In this document: positions 22,914 to 36,441 of the stretch, in pieces
Numbering within the stretch: the first letter of the stretch is position 1
Layout of the letters: each line of letters starts with the position of its first letter
Assembly: GCF_011397635.1 (NCBI RefSeq)
Contig: NC_064760.1
Coordinates: 24,935,356 to 24,999,355, forward strand
DNA length: 64,000 nt
Source: Epinephelus fuscoguttatus
Lineage: Eukaryota; Chordata; Actinopteri; Perciformes; Serranidae
Reading direction: 5' to 3'
Translations under genes and position numbers: made by a program
Notes under the pieces: generated by a model
Seen by the model: only the letters and a program-made list of their open reading frames with translations
Told to the model about the DNA's origin: nothing
Database searches by the model: none

Positions 22914-25809
22914 TCATGGGGCCTTGCCAATGATGAGGATGCTCATGAGGAAGACCATGACGAAGAAGATCCACATGAAGAATCTGTCCATCACCTTAGC
23001 AATCTTCTTCCATTCCGCCCCTTTGGCGCACGTGGCCCTCTGCTCCCGGAAACAGTTGGCAATATACTCAACATTGCGCACCAGCTTGGTGTCCACACCG
23101 GGGAAGCCACTAGCATGGCTGCAGAACAGACAGGGGCCGAAGGTAACAGTGGGGCCATGAGGTGGAAGCTTTTTGTCTTCGGGGCAGCAGGGAAGCTTTT
23201 GGTCGTCGGGGTAACAGGGGACCTTCTGGTCTTCCTTGTAGCATTCACCTGTCGGGATTTTCCCATTCGAGCCTTCGTATTTTCCAGGTGCAAAGCTGGA
23301 CAAGTGGCTCCGCTCCTCTCTGGTGATGTGGTGCTGGGCTTTTACTCTGGGGTGGTGCTGCGGCTTTGGGGTCTGCGGTCTGGGGTATTTGCGACCCTGC
23401 CACTCCTGTCGGCTACTGTGCCCCCCTGGTTTACCATTTGCATGGACGTGAGAGTTGAGGTGCTGGTGACGGCTGTCGTCCTGTGGGAAGTTGGAAGATG
23501 AGGAAGAAGAGGACGCAGAGGCACAGTTCTCACCCACCTCGTAAACAAAGAAAATCTTGGACATGTAGTCAATGATGAGAACTTTTGCCCAGTGAGGGAC
23601 TGGTTTGGCCTCTGCACCACAGAAGTGGATGTTCATGATGAAGATGGTGAGAGATGTGGAGGCTGTGACCATGGTCATAGTGGCAATGTAGTACTTCCCT
23701 GTGTGACAGATAAGAACAAAAGCAGAAGCAAAGAAAAAGTAATGTATCATTTCTCTTGAGGGTCCTTTCCATAACGTTTTCAGACACATCTAATAGCTAT
23801 CTGTGCCTGTCAGCGTGCCCATTACTCACTTAGACATAAAAAACCAGGGGAAATAAAGTCCAGGTTGATAATACTGAAGTTTCCCTTTAACAGACATGTA
23901 TCTAAATGATAATCTTCAATCCAAACCAAACACACTCTCACCTATCAGGGGCACGCTCTCAGATGGAGGCATGCTCTCAGCCACCATCAGCTGGAACACA
24001 GTGAGAGCCAGGAGAACGGTCACTCCGAGGGAAACCTTTTCCCCAGAGTCTGCAGGCAGGTAGAAACCCAGAGGAGCCAAGAAGGAGATGAGGAAGCAGG
24101 GGAGGAGGAGGTTGAAGATGTAAAAGGAGGAGCGGCGCTGCAGGAGCACCGTATAGGTGATGTCTGGATACGGGTCGGAGCAGCAGCCATACATGATGAC
24201 ATTCTTGGTGGCCGGCATCCCGTGGCACTCCCACTCCACATTTTCCACAAAGTCAGACAGGTCACCACTGTCCATGCCCATAATGATGTCTACCTGGAAT
24301 TAGGGTTATCGATGAGTAGGTGTAAAGGAGGCACACAACCAGCTTCACCCACGTTTCCAACAAAAAACACATTCAGCAAATGCACATACATTCATATGAC
24401 CACAGAGAGAACAGCTCTGAACTATGAGTCTAAAGGCAAGAGTATGTGTGAGTCTGATGTCTTAAGCTGACCAGTCTTAGTTTCCCCCTCGTCTAGACCT
24501 GAGTGAGTCTTGTATCATTTAGCTAAGCCAACTGACCTGCTAAATTTAGGTGACAGAGATCATCAGATATAAGGTGAGTATGTTCGCATGTGTACCGGTT
24601 TTTCTACACACCTGGTTGCCATTGTAGGTCCAAGACCCAAACGTCAGGTTACATTCCTGGCTGTCGAAGGGGAAGTAGGAGACGTCGACCACACAGGAGC
24701 TCTTGGTGATAGCAGGAGCATCCCAGGTTATCTCGCCATTATAGCGCAGCCTCACGTTGGTGTCCATTGGCCCTGAGAAGTCATCGTCAGCTCTGGAGGA
24801 GGAGGAAAAGTTGATACATACTGACCATACACATACGGTTATAAACACACATTTTCCTACATATACAAGCATATTTATATTAGGTGTTTTTGCTGATTTC
24901 AGTCCTTTACTCTGTTTTAATCTATTTAAACTGTACTTTGGGGACTTGAGGCCTTTGTTACTCAGCAGTCGTATAAGATTATTACTGTAAAACAATAAAG
25001 ATAATCTCAGTATTATTAAGATTATTAGTGAAGTGCCCCTTGAGTAATGTTAGTGAGCAGGGCTCCAGACTGTCAAGTGTGACTAAACATTTTAATTGGT
25101 CGCATTAGTCAGTGGCCTGACATTTAGCAGGTCTGTCACCCTGTGTGTTTTTGTGTAGTACTCCTCTCTACTCCTCCTCAGGTGACATCACAACCTTAGA
25201 ACATGCCGGTAATTCAAAATTAAGAGAAATATTGATTGTTTTTTGTCAAGTACACCAGCCTGAAAGGCTCACGTGAGACCCGACATCATTGGCGGAGGTA
25301 ACCGCTCCAACACCTGCTTCCCCTATCCCCAGTAAGATGCCTAATCCTGACACAGTATCTTCAACTTTTACTGTCACTTATATGTTGTGTTAAATGTGTG
25401 AGGGAAGTGACAAAAACGAGCTCTAGTAAGGCTGTGGAAGAGGTAAACTCCCAAGGGTGAATGTGTGTAACCTTGCCGTTTCCTGGAATTAGTCTTTAAC
25501 ATGATGCTGCAATAACTGTCATTAATGTATTGCAATGAGGGTTTGATGAAAACTGCAACATAGGGTGTGTGTATGTGTGTGTGTTTGTGTTTGTGTGTGT
25601 GACGTACGGGCGTACTTGTTATAGAGGACGAGGTCGGGCCTCCACACAAGGCTGCTGGGGATGTGAATCACCTCCAGCCCGTCATAGTCTTCTTTATCCC
25701 ACCTGAGGTAGGCATCATGCCACGTCTGCCTGATCCACAGGTAGGCAATCAGCACCTGGTTCCTCTCATCCTACACACACATAAACACAATGACAAGAAT
25801 GAGAACAAA

Positions 25810-25859
<50 letters not shown>

Positions 25860-28028
25860 GTTTTATACTAACAGCAGTTTGAAGAGGGATCATCTTGGCC
25901 TCCCTCTCATTAAGTCTCTATGAGCATTACAAGGGCTTCACATTATCGCAACAGCTGAAACCCAGACCTGTCCATCAATATCAGGTGGATGAGCACAGTT
26001 GCAGGCTGACGTGGGTGGGAGCGGGGGTGGGGGTGGTTTTGGTATCGATGCCAGAGCTTCACCGAAGCGAACCAATGAGAACATAAACGCTTTACGTAAT
26101 ACAACACTCCAACACACACACCTATCCGTCGCCTGGCCCCTCACTCCTATCTTCTCTAACATGTCACACTCAGGCACCAAAGAGACGTGACATTCAGACG
26201 GAGAGCTGTTTCCTCTCTTCCAAGCGCACACACACACACATGCACAACATGAGCACTTATTCACTGCGGGATGACACGGCATTGAACCTGAACAGGAACC
26301 TGAGCCAGCTGAGTAACAGTAGGCTGAGCTGTACAGTAGGAGGTTTGTCTGTCATTCATACACATATGCTCAAACTCATCCTTTGGTCTCAGCAATGATG
26401 AAAACAAATTCAACATATTCGTGTTTTGGTTCTTAGTTCAGTGTATCTATGGTGTCAGTATTTATTTCATCTCTGCCAGAGTAACATCACCAGGGCATAC
26501 AATGAGGTAGTTTTATTTCAAGCAGGGGCACAGTGTGACTGATTGATCATCCAAGAAATGTTACCCTGACTACTAATTTGTTATGGTGCTGTAATGAGGA
26601 ATGAGCTCTTGGTTAATTACTGAAAACAGTCACATATTAGGCACCAGAAGAACATTAAAAAATATATCTTCATCTTTCATAACTCTGCATGCTTGACATA
26701 TTAACCTGCAGAGTTTTACATGTTTCAACTGAATAAAAACATCAAGAAACTTCTGTTTGGTTTATTTTGATCGTTAATATGTTGTCATAATGTACAGCAC
26801 ATATGTAACCCTGTTTTCTTGTTTGGTGGCGTTCTCCAGCCCTTCTGGCTTGCCGATAATAAGCAAACTACAGTTTCTCTTGTTTTGTCTTATTTAATTT
26901 ACAGCAACACACAGCAAGATGGCATGTATCCAGCTTCACTAAGCTGCAGCACAAGATAACCTGGGCCTCTTACACTGACCTCTGTCCTCCGCAAAACAAT
27001 GTCAGGTTAGGACAGTATTCTCACTTGAGGCAACGGGGACATAAAGTCTGTTGTGCACAGATATACAGCTGTGCCTTAAGATTTCAGCTTGCCCTTAGGT
27101 GACCTTGGGCACACAAAGTTTGAAAACCACTGACTTAAGTGACTAAATTAATCCAATAAATATACTGCATGCAGTAATTACAGTTACACATACAATGAAC
27201 ACTTAAGAACTTAGATGTGCAGTACCCACCATGTCTTTAATCTGAGAGAGGGTGATCTGTAAGGTGACGTTGAGGGCTAGGTCCGTGTCGTCGACAGGCC
27301 GCAGAGCACTGGAATAATTCTCCATCAAATCACTCAGAAGCTTGTGGGCATAGTGACCCTGAGCCGAGTGAGCCACTGAGGAGGGAGAGATGTCGTCATC
27401 AGTCATTTTCATGCTTTTGCCAAAACAGTAGTGGTTTTTTAATGTATATTTTGTACCAGTACTGAGGTGACTGTCATCACTATGAAGACCATGAAAAAAC
27501 TCACTAAGTTTAAACAGTATTTTCCTTCAGTTTATTCTAATTGTGCCTCTCAGTTAATCTCAAAAACAGCTAAAGTGTCTAATTTTGCTTTTTTCCCTTG
27601 AATGTCATCCATGTTCAGGCCTGAAATACTTTTACCTTTTACTTTACCTTTTATGTTGGGTCATTTCAGTCCCTCCTCGTAAATCCTTAAGAGAGGGCCC
27701 CAAAAGTTTTGAGCAGGCAAATTTTGATGCTTTTATGAGATACTTTAAATAGTTTTTGTGAAATGGTTTTAAAGCCAAATGAAAAATTAAATGTCAATGT
27801 AACTGCTCAGCGTCTTGTGCCATTTCACCCACACAGTATATCCATTTAATGTAATAAACCTCATGTTTTTTTTAACCAAAGGAACAGCATGTGTGTGTAT
27901 GAGCTAAAAACAGGATATCTTCAACTAATTAAAAACAGCACAGACATCATTTCTTTGCAAGCAGGAGCGTCTGACTCACCTTCAGGAAGCAGCATCGCCA
28001 GGCAGATTATTGGAATCATCTTGAGCAT
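22914..28028 (-). CDS. CHRNA9: CHRNA9, nicotinic acetylcholine receptor alpha-9 subunit
   Basis: Six exons (27980-28028, 27230-27375, 25616-25770, 24612-24792, 23942-24293, 22914-23698) give 1668 nt, 555 codons plus stop, with AG/GT borders. Exon 1 encodes a short hydrophobic signal peptide ([16 protein letters not shown]). The extracellular domain has the Cys-loop (C150-C164), the vicinal cysteines of an alpha subunit (YGCC, residues 214-215) and loop motifs DERNQ and [11 protein letters not shown]1 to M3 follow ([51 protein letters not shown]), then a long cytoplasmic loop, then M4 ([18 protein letters not shown]). By family knowledge it forms Ca2+-permeable ACh-gated channels with or without alpha-10, as in efferent synapses of hair cells. 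The loop is longer than in the 479-residue human protein and holds a Ser run and a three-fold 9-residue repeat. CHRNA10 is the main alternative, but the sequence and the neighbouring NSUN7 favour CHRNA9. Confidence 0.93.
23160..23240 (-). repeat. three 27-bp coding repeats in the CHRNA9 M3-M4 loop
   Basis: Read on the minus strand, three consecutive 27-base units encode [18 protein letters not shown] and CPEDKKLPP (residues about 448-474). The units share a GA(C/A)CA(G/A)AAG core and the same reading frame. Confidence 0.85.
25568..25602. repeat. (GT)n microsatellite at the 3' side of CHRNA9 exon 3
   Basis: An imperfect GT tract lies just downstream (in the minus-strand sense) of the splice donor at 25615. 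Confidence 0.8.
25812..25857. repeat. (CA)n microsatellite in a CHRNA9 intron
   Basis: A pure CA run of about 23 units lies roughly 45 bases from the acceptor of exon 25616-25770. On the transcribed strand it reads TG/GU, upstream of the acceptor. Confidence 0.9.
27040..27136. mobile_element. one end of a hAT-type element
   Basis: The string CACAAAGTTTGAAAACCACTG at 27114-27134 is the inverse of a common hAT terminus (CAGTGGTTTTCAAACTTTGTG). No matching left end was found in this intron of CHRNA9, so it is likely a truncated copy. Confidence 0.35.
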
Positions 28029-28484
28029 TTATTAACACCTCCAAGAAGAGAGCTATACAAGGTAACTGCAGCCAGCAATCTATCAGCCCTTTGGTTTCAT
28101 CCCCTAACAGGCCTACATGATGCCCGTTCAACCCCAGTTGAACTCAGTTGCAGATAGCAGGGCACCACTTCATCTGGCCATCCTCGCAGTCAGACTGGCT
28201 TCGTACCGCTTGGCAGGGGAGGCAGCGTGTCTGCCGACTGAGACACGGAATAAAACTCCAGCTATCACATAGCAGCAGCAGACCGAGAGAAACAGGATGC
28301 CTACAAATCATCGCCTCACCACACACTGGGCTATTCAGCTGTCAGTCAAACGCCTGCAGCCAGGTGAGCTGCTGGCAAGCTGCTACAACACACTGCCAAC
28401 ACCAGGACAGTAAGGAGGAGAAAAGAAAAGGAAATGGATCACTCAATCATACATACATTAATATTAGGGCTGGTTTCATAGATG

Positions 28485-28487
<3 letters not shown>
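28029..28487. other. CHRNA9 5' flank
   Basis: Unique-looking sequence directly upstream of the CHRNA9 start codon. It presumably includes the 5' untranslated region and promoter, but no TATA box or other certain site was identified. Confidence 0.4.

Positions 28488-28526
<39 letters not shown>
28488..28526. repeat. (TA)n microsatellite, target of the Tc1-like insertion
   Basis: A TA run of about 19 units ends exactly at the left end of the Tc1-like element. A shorter TATATATA tract follows the right end (30167-30175), consistent with insertion into a pre-existing TA repeat. Confidence 0.85.
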
Positions 28527-30164
<1,638 letters not shown>

Positions 30165-30368
30165 TGTATATATATAACAATAGTCATGATTGCTAATTGT
30201 AAAGTGGCACATACAATGATGGCACAGAGTTTCATCTTCAGCCAACCTGAGGCCCTGTCTGCAAGTTGTTTTTGTTTTTTTTTACATTAAACGTTGCAAA
30301 TAAAAATTTAATTTAATTAATTTATCAAGAATTTTCTATGTTTGGATTCTTTCTTTTGGACGGTAGAG

Positions 30369-30858
30369 CAGGGGTGTCAAACATACGGCCCGGGAGCCAG
30401 AACCAGCCCGCCATAGGGTCCAATCTGGCCCACTGGTTGACTTCACACACCTAATACTGATGTACTTGTGAAGGCAAAGAGGTGCCAGGTTTCAGGAGCA
30501 TGTTTAACAGTGACTAGCTTTCATCATGTAAAATGCTGCTTTACAGGCTTTTTCACCACGACCAGAATACAGTTCTTTCTTTCACTTTAGTTTGGCATGG
30601 TGACATCAGGATTACGACACAGGAGTGGAAATATATCAGACAGTGAGTACTCGACTGTGGAAAAACTGAGAGATATGTGTTTCAATTGCATTTATTCTTC
30701 TGGAGACATCACAGACTGTTTGTCATCTGTTTTGTAAATGGATTAGTGTTTTTAAAATGTACTTCTTTGAACACAAAAAAGGAAAAATTTGGAGGTGTTT
30801 TATAGGTTATTATGCAATGGTTTTACTGGTCCGGCCCATGTAGACTCTGACACCTCTG
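30369..30858. mobile_element. hAT-type non-autonomous element
   Basis: The left end CAGGGGTGTCAAACATACGGCCC and the right end GGCCCATGTAGACTCTGACACCTCTG are inverted terminal repeats of the hAT type. The flanking 8-mers (cggtagag, ctgcagag) agree in six of eight bases, fitting a diverged 8-bp target duplication. No transposase frame is present. Confidence 0.75.
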
Positions 30859-31094
30859 CTGCAGAGGTATGAGAGAAAAGCGTTTTCTTCCAGAATTCAA
30901 ATGGAATACAGGGTGAGTAAGTGACATATAAATGATCATTTGGGGCTGACGTTTTCCTTTAAGATCAGAAAAAGCACCAAAGAAGTGCACCAGATATGGA
31001 GGGAAAAGACACAGTACAAACTCCTATTTATATATTTTATCATTTATAGAGTATTGATCACAGAAGATCAGCTATTTAAAACACTTTGGATGGG

Positions 31095-31640
31095 TAAATT
31101 GTGACACTCACATCAGGCTTTTTCTACATAGGCCATACAAAAAGATGCCCGAGGGATCGCTTTGCTGAGTACACATATGCCATCAGAACAAAAAACTGCG
31201 ACTACCCCATGGCTAGACATTTAAGTGAACATCGTACAACTAATGATTCCTTATTACACATAGAGGGCACTGAACACATTACACCTTTGGTTAGGGGATG
31301 ACAGAATACAGGAACTTAATTAAAGGGAGGCTTTTTGGATCCATCAACTGGATGCTGTAAAGTATCCTGGTCTCAATGAGGATATACTGGTTGTTGTGAT
31401 TTGTCATTGTTCTCTACAAGCGTCACCATTTTAAGATAAGTGTGTATATATTTATATTTATTTTTTCAGGGTATGTCATCTCACGCCACTGTATGTTTTT
31501 TATTAACTTATTTTTCAATACTGTCTATTTGTTTCACCTGTCATGCAATTATATGGGTCATGTGATGGCCTCTGATTGGCTCCTGCCACTATATAGGTGG
31601 GGCCATACCTGTGTTGTATGTTTTGAAAGCCTTGACAATG
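31095..31640 (+). mobile_element. Penelope-like retroelement 3' fragment with GIY-YIG endonuclease piece
   Basis: A 66-codon frame at 31101-31301 contains FFYIGHTKRCPRDRFAEY and, further on, MARHLSEH, which fits the C-terminal GIY-YIG nuclease domain of Penelope-like elements. DNA to about 31640, including TTTGAAAGCCTTGACAATGA, looks like the family's 3' non-coding tail. The reverse transcriptase part is missing, so this is a truncated, inactive copy. A stray GIY-YIG gene is less likely because the frame has no further domain. Confidence 0.6.
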
Positions 31641-31645
31641 ACCTG

Positions 31646-32994
31646 AGGGGTATTCCAGAAAGCGGGTTTAGTGAAAACTCTGAGTATGTTAACCCTGAAA
31701 TGAGGGAAACTCTGGGTTTTCAGTTCCAGAAAGAGAGGTAAGTCAAACTCAGAGTCAATCACCATGGCAACTGACTCTGTGAACCTAACCTGCTCGCTGG
31801 CAGGTTTTCTTTAAAAAACTCTGAGTTCACCCTGTCTCCTCCCTACTGCTGATCCTGATGCAAGCTGGCAGACAGAAATTTGATCGATATCGAGGCAGAA
31901 TTAATTCACAATGCTTTACGCTGGGAGAGGATCTTCAGACCCTGTTTAGATGTGTTGTTTTTCCCCAATGAATATCTGTTTGAATCTAATTAAAAAACGG
32001 TACGGTTCAATCATTTACCTGCCACACATATCAAATCTGACACACCACAGACGTGCGCTCTCATCAGAGCAAATGTGCATCGCGCTACGTTTTTTGTGAA
32101 CGGTAGCTTTTTGTATGATATTGGTGGCCTACAGTACATAATGACATAGCCACTGAATGACAGGTTATTTAAGCTACTTTGTTCAATAAATCAAATATGA
32201 ATAAAACTAAAGAAAGGTACAGTCATGACCAAGTAAAATATGCCTTACCTGTTTGAATGATGTTTTTATATTTCATTTTAAGCTGCTTTCAAGTGTGTTT
32301 TTCCCCTGTGAGATACTTGCACCTACATGGAAATCAGATTTTATTCAAAACCACTCTTTTTTACCTGTATGCTACAATTTTAATTATGTGTGGTTAAATG
32401 TAAATTAATGGCAGGGCTCTTAATTTTTGATGTCAGTTCAGAGTGAGATTTTTGCTGGGTGGATTCTTTTGCCTTTCATTGACAGGACAGTTAAGCGTGA
32501 AAGGGGGAGAGAGACAAAGGGAGTGACATGCAGCAAGGAGCCACAGGCTTGAGTTGAACCTGGGCCGCTGCGGCAAAGCCAACCTGGGACACCTGCTCTA
32601 CCCACTAAGCCACCGTCTTGTCAAAAAAATACTGCTTGCTAAATTTCATATGCCGCCTCTTTTCCCTTGGCAGCTTTAGCGGTGTTACTTTTTTTTATGA
32701 AATACATGCTCATATTTGCTGTAGGCATTCATGAACACCTCCACTTCCACAGGTGTAAAATAAGTTGATCACTTTTTCTCTCCGGTTGCCATGGTGAATC
32801 GTGGTATTGGGGCTCCACTGATGATGTCTTTTTATTGTGGTTGTGCACGGCTTGTACCTACTCAGAGTTGATTGAACTAATTCAAATCAGCTGTTCTGGA
32901 ACCAGATACTCAGAGTTTCACATCTCAGGGTAAGTCAACTCAGAGTTCAGGATTAGACTCAGAGTTTGTTGAACCTCCTACCTGGAATACCCCT
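31646..32994. mobile_element. PIF/Harbinger-like (ISL2EU-type) non-autonomous element
   Basis: Perfect 13-bp terminal repeats AGGGGTATTCCAG / CTGGAATACCCCT bound 1349 bases and are flanked by CTG on both sides (31643-31645 and 32995-32997), a 3-bp target duplication as in PIF/Harbinger. Subterminal DNA is rich in CTCTGAGTT words in both orientations. There is no transposase frame. A SINE is inserted inside (32461-32618). A relative in the other orientation lies at about 44630-44760. Confidence 0.8.
32461..32618 (-). mobile_element. tRNA-derived SINE nested in the PIF-like element
   Basis: On the minus strand it begins CGGTGGCTTAGTGGGTAGAG (A-box-like), continues with CCCAGGTTCAACTCAAGCC (B-box-like) and then TTGCTGCATGTCACTCCC and TTTCACGCTTAACTGTCC, a body type common in fish SINEs. 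Confidence 0.75.
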
Positions 32995-33418
32995 CTGCAG
33001 TGGTCAAAACATGTTGTCTCTTTTAATGATTTAGCCACAACAATAAAGGCTTTTTAATATTTCCCTCCTCATTTTTCTGTATTTTCTGGAGTGCCTGGAT
33101 GGCCTTCCTGTCAACCCTGTTTCCTGTTCTCCACGAGCAACCAACACAAGGTTTTGATCTGCGTTTGTATACACAGAGCAAATGTCATCACACCATTTTT
33201 GACAATTTTATGAACTAAAAAGACAAACTAATGTGTTGTAATTAGTCATTGACACTTTAAATGAAATGCTACTAACAAGCAATATTTAATTGCTCTGCTA
33301 GTATTTATTCATTATCTAGGCCCTCCACTGAAGTTGTGATTTCTCATTGAAAAAAGGTTATAGATCTCTCACTTAACATCAGTATGTCTGCAAATTCAGA
33401 TGTATGCTCTATTTTAAA

Positions 33419-33757
33419 AGGTCCAGAATATAGGATGTAGTGACATCTAGCGGTGAGGTTGCAGAACTGAAACTTCTCCCATGTGCCAAGCATGTAGGAG
33501 AAGTAAGGTGGCCAACACGAAAAAGCAAACAGTCCTGTCTAAAGCCAGTGTTTGATTTGTGCCTTCTGTGTGACTGTAGAAACAACATGGCAGACTCCAT
33601 GGAAAGGACATTCTCTGTATATAAACGGCTCATTCTAAAGTAACTTAAACACAATGATTCTTAGTTTCAGGTGATTGTAAACTAATGAAAACATAATTCT
33701 AAACATAAAATTCCATTTCTGCAAAAACATGCCCCTAAATCCTACAGACTGAACCTT
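33419..33757 (+). mobile_element. MITE-like element, short form (copy 3)
   Basis: It begins AGGTCCAGAATATAGGATGTAG and ends CCCCTAAATCCTACAGACTGAACCT, an inverted pair. The interior CATCTAGCGGTGAGGTTGCAG and TTCTCCCATGTGCCAAGCATG ties it to 19424-19770. It is the best-preserved of the three copies at its left end. Confidence 0.8.
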
Positions 33758-36441
33758 TAATAAATGTTTTTATGGCCTTGATGCTCTGTGGGCTTCTTGC
33801 AGCAAGATGGAGGTCAAACAGGTCATCAGTAAGCGAGGTTAGAGGTTCATTAAAACCTGCTAGAAATTCAAAAAAAAATCTACACTGGACATACTGCCCT
33901 ACAGTTAAGCTATAAAAACATTAATCTAAAAGTAGAAATGTTACACTTGTGCCATAACAAATACGATTATAAAGGCCTCGATAACCTCACGGTAACATCA
34001 TAGCCACTATATTTTCCCAACATTATTTTTCAATGTGTCCAAACATCAAAGTGAATCTATTGCAGCATGTCTAGAACAAAGTGAACCCAAGGAGGTATGC
34101 TGTGATGAAGTCAGACCTATGAAACCTTTATTACTTTAATAATGCAGTGAGTTAATTTCTTTGGCATGCATTTTAATAGCACGCAGAGTGATTATCTCAG
34201 TGCCATTAATTGAGCCAGGAGGAAGTGTTCTCTTTTTTTCAGCCTCATGTATTCAGCCCTGTGTAGTACAGGAGTCCTCTCTGCTCTGGGATGCTTGGAG
34301 GAGTTCCAGATGGTCGGAGAGATATGCCAACATCCAGTGGAAGGGATACAAAATGAGCTTTTGTCACTGGGGATGCCTGGGAAACCTGAGGCTGGTTTAC
34401 TGTGCAGCAGGTGCAGGGCTGTGCAGTTAAATCTACTGTAGTATAGTCACCGAGATCCTTCGGTGGGTCTACATGACATACTACTGTTGCTTCGTAGACA
34501 TGAACACATCAATGGCAGCTCTTCTTCCTGTTTGGTGTGAGTACGCAGGCTAAAATGCAGCATTCAGATGATTGCCAGGGATTTTTGGGAGAGGTTCAGC
34601 ATGGCACAACATGCCACCAGGCAGGCCATCTGTTATTGTGCTTATTCTCAGCGTGACTCACAATGAGCAAGGTGATCTGAACATTAAGATGAGGGCCTGT
34701 ATCACTTCCTTGTTGATGCTCCAAATGCACTGAAATATGTGCTTGCTCAACCACCTTAAGCAACAGCAGCGCAATCTTACTGTACGAGTCCAAAGTGCGA
34801 CTGTACAAAAAAGGCAAATATACGTAACCCATTCGCCAGTTCTTCTGCGTGCACATTCGTCATCTAAATTGGCTCGCTTGCTCCATTTTCACTGGTAATA
34901 TAATTCCCTGTAGGTTTAGATTCTGTTGGTCTTTGTGAATTTAGTGCCTCATCCTAGTTTAAACTAGTATAACCTGCTTTTTCTATTTATCAATATGACG
35001 ACTGAGATTAAATTGATAAGAAGCTGACTGTGATATACCGGTTGAATGTTAGTAGCATTACCTTGAGGGGAACTTATTCCAGTTGAGAAATATCACACAG
35101 CACAGCAAAGACATGTCACAGAAAGATGTTGATTAATTTACACAGACTTTATTATCTTTATTTACAGATGAATCATTTTTGACATATTTATCTGTTGGCG
35201 CAGTTAAGATGATGCAATATTTTTCAAACTTGTTTTGAACTATTTCCATCCAGACTTGTGACAGGTTGTGTTACTGCTGAACTTGTTTTTATTTCTTTTT
35301 TTATTATTTGTTTGTTTTGTTTTCTTTCAGTTTTAAAAACAAGAATCCAAATGTATTCCTGCAGGAGGCCAAAACCAAATAAAAGTTTTAAAAAATGTGT
35401 GGGGGAGGGAAGGGACAGGTGATGTAAGCCATGTCGAGAACAGGTGTGGGGGATGGGAGCTGGGGTTTGCTGCAGGAGCTTTGGGTTCGTCGGGGGGTGG
35501 GGACTGTGGTATGAAAATGAGTATGGCTACTGTGTGAACACCTCTGTGACACTTTAAGAGCTGGCTTCCAGAACAGGGAACAAGCCTCGTCCTATTCTGT
35601 GTTTGTGTAACTCCACGCTTGCTACCTGGTGCACTGTATAGACTCCCCACAAATTTATTTCAGTGTCCAAATTTAACATGAATACATGTTTACGCTTTAT
35701 AGTGACCTCAAAATGTCATGCAACAAGATAATGAGAGGGGTCCTGAAAATTTGAATTTACCACTCATTTAGCAGCCTATACCACTACAGAGTGCCCCAAA
35801 ATACTGAGTGTTTACTGTGTTAGATCAGTGAGAGGTGTTGGTAGTGACGTTGAACACTGCCCAAAGAAATGACAGAACCATACCAATCTAAAAATGTGTT
35901 TAGTCTAGGACTCAGCACAATCCCTGTTTAGAAGACCAGGCCATAAGTGTGTAAAAATCATGACCACGTCAAAAAGAGCCTCCTTGAATGGCTTGACTCG
36001 CTCCTACAAAGGTTTTCACGAATGAAGGTAAATGCACTGCATAGGCAAGGATAAGCCGCTGACAGCCGCTTCTTGGTCACAGCCAGAAAAGCTGGAGAGT
36101 GGCGGGCACGGGCGGGGTCTTAAGTCTGGCATTTGCTTCAAAAGGGGCGAAGATGTGGTTGAATTTCTGATTGTAGCGCTGAGTGGAATGTTGAATCAAC
36201 TTAAAGAAACCAGAGATAAGAGCTCATAGAGCGACTGATTGGAGTGTGGTACAGCAAAGGTGATGAGCAGGGAGGATAAAGGAGGAGGGGGGAATGTGGA
36301 GGTGAGGAGTCCACTTTGAAACAGAGGGTGCAACAGGGGAATAGATGCCTTGAGACAGCGGGAATTTCGGAGGAGAGAGGGTGTGTATGTGTGAGGAGGG
36401 GGGGACAGGGATCAAGAGGAAGATGAAGAGGGTGTCAAGAT

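Larger units (their letters stand above)
30165..36441. other. intergenic region between CHRNA9 and UBE2K
   Basis: No host coding exon was recognised. From 30369 to 33757 it is a chain of transposon remnants listed separately. From about 33.8 to 36.4 kb I see no recognisable element; the part next to UBE2K (roughly 35.3-36.4 kb) may be its 3' untranslated region. Confidence 0.6.

Noticed and set aside
22854-23501. Open frame of 215 codons on the plus strand
   Set aside because: It lies entirely antisense to the last CHRNA9 exon, shares its codon pattern in mirror image and has no recognisable domain. It is a shadow of the CHRNA9 frame.
32461-32618. tRNA gene on the minus strand
   Set aside because: A- and B-box-like words are present, but no intact cloverleaf can be drawn and the body continues as a SINE.
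34161-34430. 89-codon plus-strand open frame
   Set aside because: No similarity or domain; it sits in an unmarked intergenic stretch, and frames of this size are expected by chance.
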